A DNA stretch of 55,615 nt from Scenedesmus sp. ARA3 (lineage: Eukaryota; Chlorophyta; Chlorophyceae; Sphaeropleales; Scenedesmaceae). The DNA lies in the NCBI GenBank assembly GCA_004335835.1, contig RWJK01001029.1, positions 1 to 55,615 on the forward strand, written 5' to 3'. Under the pieces are notes generated by a model. The model made no database searches, had not been told where the DNA came from, and was given only the letters and a program-made list of their open reading frames with translations. This document shows positions 36,058 to 47,800 of the stretch, one piece after another (the first letter of the stretch is position 1; the number at the start of each line of letters is the position of its first letter). The translations under genes and the position numbers were made by a program.

Positions 36058-37800
36058 ATGAACTTGAATTGCTTCAGCCAACGCTGTGCTCACCCATTGG
36101 CACAGCGGCACAGAGGAGTCTCTACATTGTCTCAGGGGGTAAGTGCTGCCAGCAGCACACAGCAGCAGCAGCAGTGGTAACCACGTGCCAATCTCAAGTT
36201 TTCATGAACCTTACATTGCTAGCCCCAAGACCTAAAGCTTAAAGTTATAAGTTGCACTCCTCTGGCCTGTCCATCAGCAACTGCTTCAGCAACAGCAGCA
36301 TGCTGCGCAGCTGAGACCACAGTAGTGATTGGAAAATCTCTCCAGCAGTGGCAGTAATGCATGCTGCTTGGAAACCATGACCATAATACAATTGCCAGAT
36401 CATGAAGTGACCGTTGCAGTGTTCTTCACATGCATATCAAGCATGCTGCATCCCTGCATCCCAGTCCAAGGTTCACCTGCAAGCCTGCCAAACCAAGCAT
36501 GCCACACTCAGAGCAATTGCCACCGACATTGCAGGTACCCAAGCAGCAATGCCATGTCAGCAATGCAGCAACGCCCTCTCTAAGAACAGCACTAGCACCA
36601 GCACTGGCACCAACAGTAGCAGTAGCGGCATCACGCATGATTGTGCGTACACCGGCGTGGCACAAGCACAGCGCTGCCCCCCAGGAGCAGCCGCTGGAGC
36701 CATACTCACCAGCAGAGGCACTGCTCTGGTCAACTCAACTCAAGGGCTGCAGCAACGCGCAGGCCACACAGCAGCAGCGCTGGTCAGCAGCGCTTAGCTG
36801 GATGCAGGCCATTCAAATGGCAGTTTTGAGGGATGTTGAAGCAGCACGAGGACAGCCAGCAGGCACCCCGCGATGGATGGTGGCAGGCGTCCGCAATGTA
36901 GCACAAGGCATAGTGCCAGTGGCTCTGCTGCTAGTGACGGGCCCTGGTGGGCGGGAGCTGGCACAGCGGCATGACATTGTTGCGCTGTCGCTTGATGAGC
37001 AGGGCTATGCGCTTGAGCGCGCACCATCTCCCACAGCATTGGTGCAGCAGTTCCGCAGCGGCAAAGCCACCTTCAGCTACAAGGAGATAACATGGGTGAA
37101 AGATCCTCGGCACCTGCAGCAGGGTGCTGCAGCCGGCAATGCAGGCCGCGCTGCAGGCTGGGTTGTGCTGCAGAAATGGCTCGAGCAGACGTACGGCAGC
37201 AGGGACCACGCGCAGGCACAGCGCAGCAGGAAGCAAGCGCGCGCAGCTGCAAGGCGCAAGATTGCACAGACAGCCAGCAAAAGCAGCGCAGAGGATGGAC
37301 CCTTGCGCTCAGCAGCAGTTGGAGCCGCCAACGGCATGGCTGGCAGCAGCAGCAGCAGCAGCAGTGGCAGCAATAGCAGCGGCAGCAGCAGTGGCAGCAA
37401 CAGCAGCAGCAGCAGCAGCAACAGCAATAGCAACAGCAGCAGCACTGGCAGCACTGGCAGCAGTAGCAGCAGCACTCGCGCGGGTACATCTGCCACGTGC
37501 CCTGGCAAGGATCTCAGCAGCAGCGCAGCAGACAGCATTCAACAGCAGCAGCATGTGCTGCTGCTGGATGCCGATGACACATACCTGCTGGATGTGCTGC
37601 AGCAACTAGAAGCACCTGCAGAGCAGCTGCGCAGGCTGAAGGTGGCCCTGCAGCAGCTGCGGCAGCTGCCACCTGACTCCCCAGTCGTGGCGGCATTTGA
37701 GCGCCGCCTGCTGTGGGTGCAGGCCTGGTCGGAGAGGGGCTGCAGGGAGGAGCTAGCAGCAGAGGTGCAGCAGCTGCTGGATGAGGTGCTGGCTGAGTAA
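36058..37800 (+). CDS. Tandem family member E, diverged
   Basis: Exons 36058-36138 and 36535-37800 join in frame to 448 residues. The leader exon (MNLNCFSQRCAHPLAQRHRG...) ends CAGGGG before GTAAGT, the same place as in its siblings, and the intron opens with the shared GTGCTG-CAGCAGCAC motif. Exon 2 starts after GACATTGCAG. The transit-like part runs to TVAVAASRMIVRT. The domain is present but drifted: LEPYSPAEALLWSTQ, RWMVAGVRNVAQG, VALLLVTGPGG, LAQRHDIVALSLDEQGYAL, APSPTALVQQF, ITWVKDPRH and WVVLQKWLEQTYG. The linker is a long Ser/Gly/Asn run. The end, LLLDADDTYLLDVLQQLEAPAEQLRRLK to LAAEVQQLLDEVL, matches the helical C-terminal domain. Intact and probably the oldest split in the array together with A. 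Function unknown. Confidence 0.8.
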
Positions 37801-39479
37801 GCGGGTTTTGGGTTTGTGGTTTTGCAACTTGGTGCCAGCAGCTCAGCTCCTGCAGCAGCAGATTGGCAGATGAAGGGGGCGCACTGTGTTGCTATGTGCC
37901 ACAGAGTGTTGCTGAGAACAGCATCCGGCAAGATGAGCAGTAGGTGATGACTTCCAAGATGTAAAAATGTGAAAATGTGATGCCAGCAAATTCTTTGCTA
38001 GGCTTGTAAAAATGCCATGCTTCGGCAAGCCTACTTCAGCCCACTCCATGTCATTGTATTCCAGTTGCGCTATTCTTGTATGTTTGGCAGCCGCATGATC
38101 ATGAGTTGCTGGTACTGCTGCAAAACCAGCAACAAAAACGTTCATCCTACCTTACTCTTGCCCTCCTAGTCGGCGCCATAGCCCGAGTCTTGAATGCAAT
38201 CGTGATGCAACATGTGTTTGTTCCGTGCCTAGCCATCAGCAACATGAAGCACTGCAGGGTGCCATGATGTACCCTTCCTATCAATGTAGCACGTTACACG
38301 ACGAAGGTTGTTGTGCCACGTCAGCGCATGTATGCACAAGCTGTGCCACCGGCTGGCACAGCTGCAGCGGAAAACAATGAGGGGAAGAGTACATGTGGGT
38401 CTGGGGGCATCCAGCAACAGTATGAATCACCACAGGATGAAGGCAATATCAGAGAGTTGCAGATATGTCAGTAGCCAGTAATTCAAACTCTTGCACGCCA
38501 TACTCTGACGACTAAATTGACACTCTTAGTGAATTTCCAGCTTTCATACTGATGCCTACACATTGCACTCCGGAGCACATACACAGTGGCGCGAAATTTC
38601 CCGCGATACCCAGCCTGGCCGAGCCAGCTCGCACCACAAATGGCGCAGGCTGTAAGCCGATGAAGCACATAGAAAATTTATATCATTGTAATTAGTAACA
38701 CAAAAGCGCACAAGCATGTCGCAACCGACATCAGGGATTCGGCTGGGTCACCTGGTCGTGACTGCAGCAGCAGCATGCTGGTGGCAGTACAGCCCTGCGC
38801 TGCCTCTTTGCAGCCTGACTTGCTGCGTGTCACCACACCCTGGGTGAGAGGCCGTGCGCGGCAGCCGTGCAACAGGTGGCAGGTAGGGCAGCACCCAAAG
38901 GGCAACAGCATAAAGCATAAAGGTCCGCAGGGGTCCTGCGAATTCTGGTGTGCGCCGCATGCGACGCTACAACACTGTACACTTAGCGGGTAGGTGGTTT
39001 TGTATGCTTGGTTACAGTATTGCAAAGTACCACGTCACCGTTGATTGCCTGCCTTGAGCCTCAGTGGCTGGCGGTCTCTGGCAGCTGCCTTGCTTCAAGT
39101 TGCAGCTGTCAACGCACAAGGACGGCAAATGCAAAGTAGATGCGTGATGAGGGCGTGCCTGTGAGTGCCATACGTCAAAATAGGCTGCTCAGATAATGCT
39201 TTTGAGTGCAACGCAGCAACCATAGGTGATGTACATGTGCAGGTGCATTGACCAGAGTGCCCTCAGCCTGCCACTGCACTGGCTGCTGCCAGCAGCCGTA
39301 GTACGGCCCACTGCACACCGACACCAGCTGTGTTCAAACGAGGCATCACCTGCTGCTGCTGGGGCACCTCACAACGCATGCTGCTGGTGCTAACACCTTC
39401 CAACAGTCCAATGATCAAACGGACCACCTCGCGGCATCACCACCTGCTGCTTCTGCTTCTGCTGCTGCTACTGCTGCTG
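37801..39479. other. Intergenic, convergent 3' flanks
   Basis: Copy E (plus) and TMEM50 (minus) converge here, so both 3' untranslated regions should lie in this 1.7 kb. The middle (about 37950-38720) is less repetitive than the genes. TTGTAA occurs near 38685 on the plus strand. No open frame with a known motif and no RNA gene was found. Confidence 0.5.
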
Positions 39480-41399
39480 CTAGAAGACCTCGTAGCCGCC
39501 GCCGCTGCCGTCTGCTGGCGTCCTCGACACGAAGAACAGCAGCCCGCTGGCCAGGATGCAGGACACCTGGAACACGCCAGCCACGCCCGGCCACGCCTCG
39601 CCAGCCCTGTCGGGGTTCATGGCTGCGGCGGCAGTAAAATATAAGGACACCGGAACAAACACAGCAGCTGTTGATCATCTGACCTGCCACACATCTACCT
39701 GTCACCACAAGAGGCGGCTGGCGATGCACAGCTCAGAAGCTGCATGCCGCAATTCTGCTGCACAGTTGAGAAACACAGTCACAAGACAGCCCTGTGGCAC
39801 ACGCAACCTGCACATGCATGCCCTGGCTTACGCGCCTATCACTTTAGAAGCGATAGTACTGACTTGCAGGAAGCTGCTTTGCCTGCTGCTGAGTGGCAAT
39901 GTTGCAGCCCACCATACGCCACAGCCTGACACGCTCACCGTAGTGCTGCATCAGCACCCACACAGCCCCCACCACGGACCCAAACGACACCACGTAAGAG
40001 AGGAAGAGCCAGAACCGCGACCTGCACAGTTGACACAGCAGCAATGCAGCAAATACAGCAGCGGCATCAGTCCTCAAGTTGCACTGAATGCTGCTGCTGC
40101 AACTAGCACCACACAGCACAGGTGGTCTGCCGGACCCGCCTTCCCTGCTGTTACCAGTGAGAGGTGCAGCCAACATGGAACCCTGCTGGTCTCCAATGTT
40201 ACATGACGGCACAAGGTTGCACATCCTGTCACGTGGCCGCAAGGCTCTGTTCTGCGCTACTGCTTCTCAGCCGCTGCTTATCTTGCTGCTGGTGTTCTCC
40301 TGGTGATCGGTGCGGTTGCCACTGCTGCTACTGCTGCTGCTGCCTGCCTGTCCTCACCTGCAGAAGCCACCATCATCAAACGGATCATAGTCCTGCAAAT
40401 CGTCCCTGCAGCAGCAGCAGCAGCAGTAGCAGCAGCGTGGCGGGAGGAGCAGTACATCAAATGTCATCAGCATGTTCAAGCTCACGCTGCCACCCAGAAC
40501 GAATCCATTGTTGCCGCTGCACAAAGCTTGCTGAGCTCATTACGCCTGTCGATCCATCTGATTCTGCAGCCAGCTCAATGGAAGAGCTCAGGAAAGCTGC
40601 GCTGCCATCCCTGCCTTCTGCTGCTGACTCAGCTTCACCTAAGACACCTGTAGTCCCTTTATCCATTGTTGCCGCTGCACAAAGCTCGCTTAGCACAACC
40701 TACCACTGCTGCTGCTGCGGATGCTGCAACCAGCTGCAAACGCTATGACAGCCAGGCCCGCTCACCGCCTGATGCAGTTGATCATAACCAGCGCCAATGT
40801 AGCCACGATGCCTGGTATGTACTGCAGCAGCAAGCAGTTGCACGACACCACATGCGCTCAAGTCAGCTGTAGCTGCAGCAACTCTGGGAAACAGACTGGT
40901 CAGTTGACAAGGGCTGCTGCTTTGCAGGAATGGTACAGCTGACACAGCACACATGCCACATGCTAATGGAACGTTGCAATGCTGAGCTGACTCATGCTGT
41001 TGTGCAGCCTGGACAGACTGCTGTCAGCTCATCCTTGCTGCTGACGAAAGCCAGCCTGCAGCTCTTCACACCTGATCAAAAGGGATCTTGTGTGATGTGC
41101 ACACCACTGCATCAACCCAGAACCACCATCCTGCTCCAAACAGTGCTCCTGATGCTATGGGCCCATAGGACTTTGCCTGCAATCAGTAGTCAGGCAATTC
41201 TGAGCAGTGAAGTTGCACACAGCAGCAAAAGACCACCAACACTTGCCATGACATCAGCATCAGTCCACAGCCCTGCAAGGCATGCAAACCTAAACATAAC
41301 ATGATAAACGTAGCGTACCTTTGACTCCCAGAACTGTACTACGTAGGGCGGGATGAGCAGCGCTATGAGCTGGCATATGGGGAAATCGCAGAGCCCCAT
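39480..41399 (-). CDS. TMEM50-type four-helix membrane protein
   Basis: Small integral membrane protein of the TMEM50 family, thought to sit in the endomembrane system; its job is not settled. Six exons join in frame to 171 residues: 41399-41319, 41176-41072, 40821-40766, 40405-40358, 40021-39939 and 39622-39480. Family landmarks in order: GALFGAGWWFWVDAVVCTS (first helix pair), YIPGIVATLALVMINCIRR, the acidic loop DDLQDYDPFDD, FWLFLSYVVSFGSVVGAVWVL, and WPGVAGVFQVSCILASGLLFF near the end. The plant homologue has the same arrangement, with the same loop between helices two and three. The N-terminal 27 residues (MGLCDFPICQLIALLIPPYVV...) are hydrophobic and less typical, but the exon joins in phase. 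The tail RTPADGSGGGYEVF is short and exposed. The gene is head-to-head with nardilysin. Confidence 0.88.
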
Positions 41400-41843
41400 G
41401 GCTCACGCCAGCAGAGCTGCCACCAGCAGGCTAAGTATGCTTGTATGTATCAAGAGTAAGTAGGTTAACGAGGCGTGTGGTTGCTACTGCCAAGGCAGGT
41501 TGGATCGAGGGTTTCCTGAAGTCAGCCAAAGCTCGAACACACTAGCGAGGTAGCAGCACGTGTATAAACCAATCCTGCTAGGAAAATGCGATCAAAGACC
41601 GACCTGAAGGCCGCATGTGCTTAAAATGATGTTGTCATTCACATGTCAAAGTGACAGTCTGTTGTCACACACTTCAGGCGTGCTGTCGCTGCATCTGATG
41701 CGAGTCAAGCACACTCCAGGTGATTGTGTTCTTAAACATCGCTCTGCTTAGCGTGGCTGGACTGTGTCAAGAGGCTAGCATGCTGCAGCAGCATCATCAG
41801 CAACAGCAGCAACAGCAGCAGTAGCAGCCCACCAGAAACCAAA
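41400..41843. promoter_or_regulatory. Divergent spacer of TMEM50 and nardilysin
   Basis: The two ATGs are 444 bases apart and face away from each other, so this is a shared promoter region. The last part, about 41781-41826, is an interrupted CAG/CAA run ending 18 bases before the nardilysin ATG, so the 5' leader of that transcript would carry it. AACCAAAATG is a fair start context. No TATA box is obvious. Confidence 0.5.
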
Positions 41844-44800
41844 ATGAAGGAACTCGACCTCATAAAGTCTTCAAATGACAAGAAGGATTACAAATATGTA
41901 AAGCTCAGCAACGGCATAGCTGTGCTATTGATCCATGACCCGGCGGTTGCTGAGGCCCTTGCTGCTGAGGTGGGTATGGCCAAGTTCAAGAGACAGCTGG
42001 CAGCAGCACTGCAGCAATCACACATACTCCCTTTAGAAGCCAAAAGTAGTTGATGGGAGATTACCGCCTTCTTTTCAAAAACTTGTGTGGCTGCTTGGGC
42101 TCTAGGCTGTGTTTTCAATTTGTTGATTGCTTGTGATGCACTACCAGCTGCCAGAAACATCACCTGCAGCAGCTGTGTGTGCGGTGATCCAAACACATAC
42201 ACACACTCCACACAACAGCGCGACTCGCAAAGCACAACACAACAAACTTTTAAAAGCATCATGTGCTGCTGCTAATTGCTTGCAGGATGGCAAGCAGGCA
42301 ATGGATGTGTCGGAGGATGGCGAGCAGCAGTCAGGCAGCGGCAGTGGCAGCGGCAGCGATGATGATGAGGATATGAGCGGCAGCGGCAGCGAGGAAGGCA
42401 GCAGCGGCAGCGAGGAGGATGAGGGGGAGGAGTCAGATGAGGAAGAGGCTGGCGGCAAGAAGGGCAAGAAGCAGAAGGGGCAGATGGCTGGCTCAAAGAA
42501 GGTTGGTTGGCTGATTGGTTGGGTGGTTGGGTGGTTGGGTGCTGATGTAACATGTGTGGTTGCTGGGGCAGCTGCGCAGGCATGGAACAGTGCACGGGCA
42601 TGCTGCTTGATGTGCTTGGCAGCAGCAGCGGCAGCAGCAGAAGCCAGCAGCTTGCAGGCAAGCACAGCGCAGCACGGTGGATGCAGTCATCCTGCTAGCA
42701 CCTGCCGCAAACCAGACTGCTACTGCTGCCATCAGCGCTGCCGCAACCTACGGCTGCACTCATAACATCCCCTTCTTCTCCTGCTGCTGCAGGCGGCAGC
42801 AGCCATGGCTGTGGGTGTGGGCAGCTTCTCAGACCCAGCTGAGATGCAGGGCCTGTCCCACTACCTGGAGCACATGCTGTTCATGGGCAGTGACAAGTTC
42901 CCGGATGAGAACGAGTACGATGCTTACCTGAGCAAGCACGGCGGCTCGTCAAATGCGTTCACAGAGCTGGTGAGGTGCTAGCTGCTTGTAGAACGATTGT
43001 TAGAGGCTGGTAGTTTTGTTGGAGGTGGTTGGTCTTTTGTGGCAGCTGCGTGGTGCAAGCGCGGAGCAGCACCAGGACACCTGCGCTGGCCGAGTGCAGT
43101 GTCCGGCATAGTGTCTTGTACTAATGGCACAGTAGCTGTCTAGTGCAATGTGCAGTGCAGCGTCCAGCCCTGCTTTGTTTTCCCTGAATGTGCAACCAAC
43201 TCTTAATCGCATGCCGCACCTTTTGGCCTGCCCCTCGCTGTCACGATCGCTATGCTGCTTTGCCAACATCTGCTGGCTGTGCCCGCGCAGGAGTTCACCA
43301 ACTACCACTTTGAGGTGGCTCCCGCACACCTGGAGGGAGCGCTGGACAGGTTTGCGCAGTTCTTCGTGGCGCCGCTGTTCAAGGTGCGCAGGCGGCTGAA
43401 GCAACAGCAGCGCTGCAGCAACATAGCACCCTTCCTGCTTGTGTGTGCTGCTGTTCAAAGTGGGGCAGGCGGGGCAGCTGAGGCAGGTGCTGTGGCCTTG
43501 TGCGCTGCAGCTGCGACCACGTTGTTCCCGTGCACTGCAACAAGCTCTGCCACCTGAGTTGCTCTGTGTCATTTTGTCATGCTGCCGCAGGCTGGCGCGC
43601 TGGAGCGTGAGGTGCAGGCAGTGGACAGCGAGTTCAGCGGGGTGCTGCAGTCTGACCACTCACGCCTGGCGCAACTCATGTGCCACACGGTAAGCAGCGT
43701 CATGAGGTGGTGCATTGCTGCAGTGCAGCAGCGCAGCAGTGCGGGAAGGCGGGAGGTTGTCGGCATGCCAGCTGATGTGCCACACAGTGAGCAGCGTCAT
43801 GAGGTGGAGCAGCATCACATCAAGGCAGCAGTGCGACAGCGCATTGCGGCGGTGCAGTGCTGCGATAGCAGTTTCTGTGCCAAACAGTAAGCAGCACAGC
43901 GCGGCAGAGCAGTATGGCAGGCATGTGGGGTTACTTTGCGCGGCAGTGCAGTGCGGCAGTGCAGTGCGACAGCAGCTCATGTGCCACTCGGTGAGCAGCG
44001 CAGAGCAGAGGTGCTGCCGCAAGAGGCAGTGCAGTGCGGCAGTGCAGTGCGGCACTGCATTGCGGTGGGGGGCGCAGCAGCGCATTGCAGCGTGCTGTGC
44101 TGCAGAGCAATGCGACAGCATAGTACGGCAGCAAAGTGCGGCACCAGAGTGCAGTTGCAGTACCTGCTGCTTCGCTTTGCACACCAACGGCTGCTAGCTT
44201 GTGTATGGCGCTTTGATCAGCAGCTGCCATTCCAACATTCACCTCTGTACTGTTGTCGCTGCTGCTGCTGCTGCTGCTGCTGCCGAACACCAAACTCAAC
44301 CGCCTGCAGTCCACGGCTGGCCACATCTACAACAAGTTCAGCTGGGGCAACCTGGCCAGCCTGTGGAGCCAGCCCCGCGCTGCCGGCATTGATGTGAGGC
44401 AGCGCATCATCGACTACTACAGGTGGGGCTTTGACCATGTTTGACCGCACTTTGACCATGCTTTGACCGTACATTGACCGCCCTGCTCTGGCTAGGCCCG
44501 GGCTTGTCTGCAGTGTTCTTGTTGTGGTACTCAAAACCCTTTCCGAAACGAGCTACTAGGTAGCGCCCCCAGCAGCAGTACCAATCAACACGTTGTACGA
44601 TGTGCTCTCCCCTGCTGCTGTGCATACCCGTCACCCTTGTTTCACAACTCTCACTGTCGCAGGGCGCAGTATGGCCCTGCGCGCATGAGCCTGGTGCTAC
44701 TGGGTGGGCAGCCGCTGGATCAGCTGGAGTCCTGGGTGCGGCAGCTGTTTGATGCCGTGCCCCAGGGCGTTGCTGGGCCGCCGCCAGCATTCAGCGACGC

Positions 44801-47800
44801 TGGCATGCCTTTTGAGGTGCGCTGCTGCTCTGCGCTGCACCCCTTTGCAGCTGGATGGTGATTGTCTCTGGCTTTGAGGGTTGGCGGTGCCCGCCGCATG
44901 CTGTATGCATCACCACGAACCCTGTCGCACTCATGGAATCACCTGTGCTAGCGTTACTCCTGCACATCGTGCCTCATGTAATGCAGTATGCGGACAAAAC
45001 ATACGCCTGCGCTCACCTCAATCTTGTACTATGTGCTTCCTCCCCGTCTCTCATTACGCTGCAGGGCCGCGTGCTGTATGTCGCGCCTGCGGTGAAGGAG
45101 CACCACGAAGTGACCGTGACCTTCCAGCTGCCCTGCCTGCGGCCGCTGTATGCGAGCAAGCCCGACCACTACATCAGCCACCTGGTGGGACATGAGGGGC
45201 CCGGGTCGCTGCTGGCAGCACTCAAGGTGCGTGTAAAAGTATTTCACGCGCTGTCCAGGGAAGAGGAGAGGTTATGCTGCAGGTCATGCTGCACGATGCA
45301 AGGTGCTGCGCCATCACAGGCCAAGCACGCCGGCCTTTACAATGCATGAATGAGGATTGTGATTGATAGCATGTGCATGGGTGTGCTGCCAAGCCCGACC
45401 ACTGCATCAGCCACCTTGCGGGGCATGAGGGGCCGGGCTCGCTGCTGGCAGCACTCAAGGTGCGCGTGTGCATGCGCGGCGGTTGGTATGGCGCGGGAAG
45501 AGAACATGCAGCAACAGATAGTACTACCGAGCTGTGGCGTGCATGATGAGACGCCTCTGCGTACAGAATATCAAGCACGACTGTAACTTTCACATGTTCG
45601 AACCGCAGGGGCGCGGCTGGGCCATTGAGCTGTGGTGCTGCTGTTGCTGTGTCGTCACACAAGCAGCACAATGCTTTGACAAGCTTCATGTGTTTACATG
45701 TCAACAGGCGCGCGGCTGGGCCATCGAGCTGTGTGCGGGTGTTGATGATGACGGCTACAGCGCCAACACAGCAGCCTACCTCTTCACCGTGTCCATCGTG
45801 CTGACCGAGGCGGGGCTGGCTGCTGGGCCCGGCTGCGGGCTTGCCCCAGTGGCGCTGCTGTTCCAATACCTGAGGCTGCTCACGGAGACAGGTGCGGTTC
45901 ATCTCATTTCTTCTCTGCTGTGTATACAAGGCTTGTGAGGTATATGTCTCTCCTGCATGTGTTATATCCTGGGGGTTTGTTGGTGCTGGCGCCTGTTGCG
46001 CTGCTGTTCCAGTACCTGAGGCTGCTGACAGAGACAGGTGCGCTCCTCCGCCGTATGCTTGAAGCATCTAGGGTGTGTGCGTCGCATGCCCACTTTTGAT
46101 TGTGTGCACTGGCAACAGTGGCAGCAGCAGACAAGGAAGGACAGGCCTACTCTGTATTTGTCGCTCCCGGGCTGATTCAAAGCTCAACTTCAAACTGTTT
46201 TGTTGTGCTGCAGGCCCTACTCTGTCATATCTACACTGGCTGGTCATCTTAACATTCCAAAATTGATCTGGTGTGCTGCAGGCCCACAGGCCTGGGTGTG
46301 GCAGGAGATTGCTGCCATCGCGGGCATGAAGTGCAGGTTTGCAGAAGAAGAGGACAGCTGCGACCTCGTCACCCGCCTAGCCAGCAACATGGGCTGGGTG
46401 GCGCCGCAGCACCTGCTGGCTGCGGAGTACCTGCACGAGGAGTGGCAGCCGGAGAAGGTGAGGGGCTTGCTGATGCCCTGTTGTCGTCGTTGGATCTGTT
46501 TGCTGGCAGCGTTATCATGTGCATGAGCAGCCCAAGGAGGTGATGAGGTAACGTGATGTGCCCTGTAGGCGTGTACATGTCCTCCACCTGCAGCAAAGCT
46601 GCCTGCAGGTGGCCAGCTCTGTCAGTTCGGCCCAAGGTTGAGTGCTGGGATTTTGAATCTGCTGCCACAGTGTATCCATACTGCCTGTTGCATGCTGCAT
46701 GCAATGTTCTTGGTCTTATGTGCTTGTTGTCATGCCTGCAGGTCGCCGAGCTGCTGCAGTGCATGCAGCCAGCCAGCAGCAGCTTCCGTATCGACCTGCT
46801 CACAAAGTCATACGCAGCAGTCCAGCAGCAGCTGCAGGAAGCAGCAGCAGACCCAACCAGCTGGCTAAGCTCAGGCGACAGCAGCAGCAGCAGCAGGGTT
46901 CAGGGCTTCACTGAGCCCTGGTTCAAGATGGATGCGCTGTTGGTCAAACTTCCTGACAGTTTGACCGGCGGCTGGGCTGAGTCAGCAGTAGCTGATGACC
47001 TGGCGCTGCCACCGCCAAACCCTTACATACCGTCTGACTTTGAACTCAAAACAGATGGCAGCACAGCAGCAGCAGCAGCAGCAGCGGCGGCGGACAGTAA
47101 GCAGCTGCTGGCAGCAGTTGCGCCGTGGATGCTTGTGGGCGGAGCAGCAGCAGCAGAAGCGCAGCCGGAAATGCTGCTGGCGGCCCCGCCTGCCATGCTG
47201 CTTGATGAGCCAGGTGCGTGACACCACTTCTGCAGCAAGCCGGCAAATTGCAACCTTTTGTTGCTGTCCCCGGCAGGATGACATGTTGGCAGGCAGGGAG
47301 TAATGGGACTTACTGCTTCACTCCTTGCAACCATGCCCAGCTAGCGCTTGACGTCTGTGTGTGCTATCTCTGCATGCATCACCGCTCCTGCAGGCCTGCG
47401 GTTGTGGCACAAGCTGGCCAGCTCCTACCAGCAGCTGTGACAGCAAAGGTAACAGCAGCACCTGCCTGCATAAAAAAAATCGTGCAGGACTGGATCACTG
47501 CACCTTCAGCCCGTGCGCTGTTGCCGCATGCATTCCTGCAGGCCTGCGTCTGTGGCACAAGCTGGCCAGCAGCTACCAGCAGCCGCGCGCCTGTGCCTAC
47601 TTCCGTCTGGCCGGGCCTGCTGCTGCTGCCAGCGCTGTTGCTGCCGTGCTGGGCGCGCTGTGGATGCGGCTGGTGGAGGAGGCGCTGGCGGAGGATGCGT
47701 ACCTGGCAGGTAAGCCGACCCGCACTATCTATTATGTAGAACAAGCTTTTTTGGTCTGATTCCGACTGCAGCTCTTGCAGTGGGCGGCGGGTGGAGGAGG

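Noticed and set aside
45222..46067. Minus-strand open frame of 281 codons inside nardilysin
   Set aside because: Antisense to exons 8 and 9 and their copies; no motif, while the plus strand has a fully supported protease.
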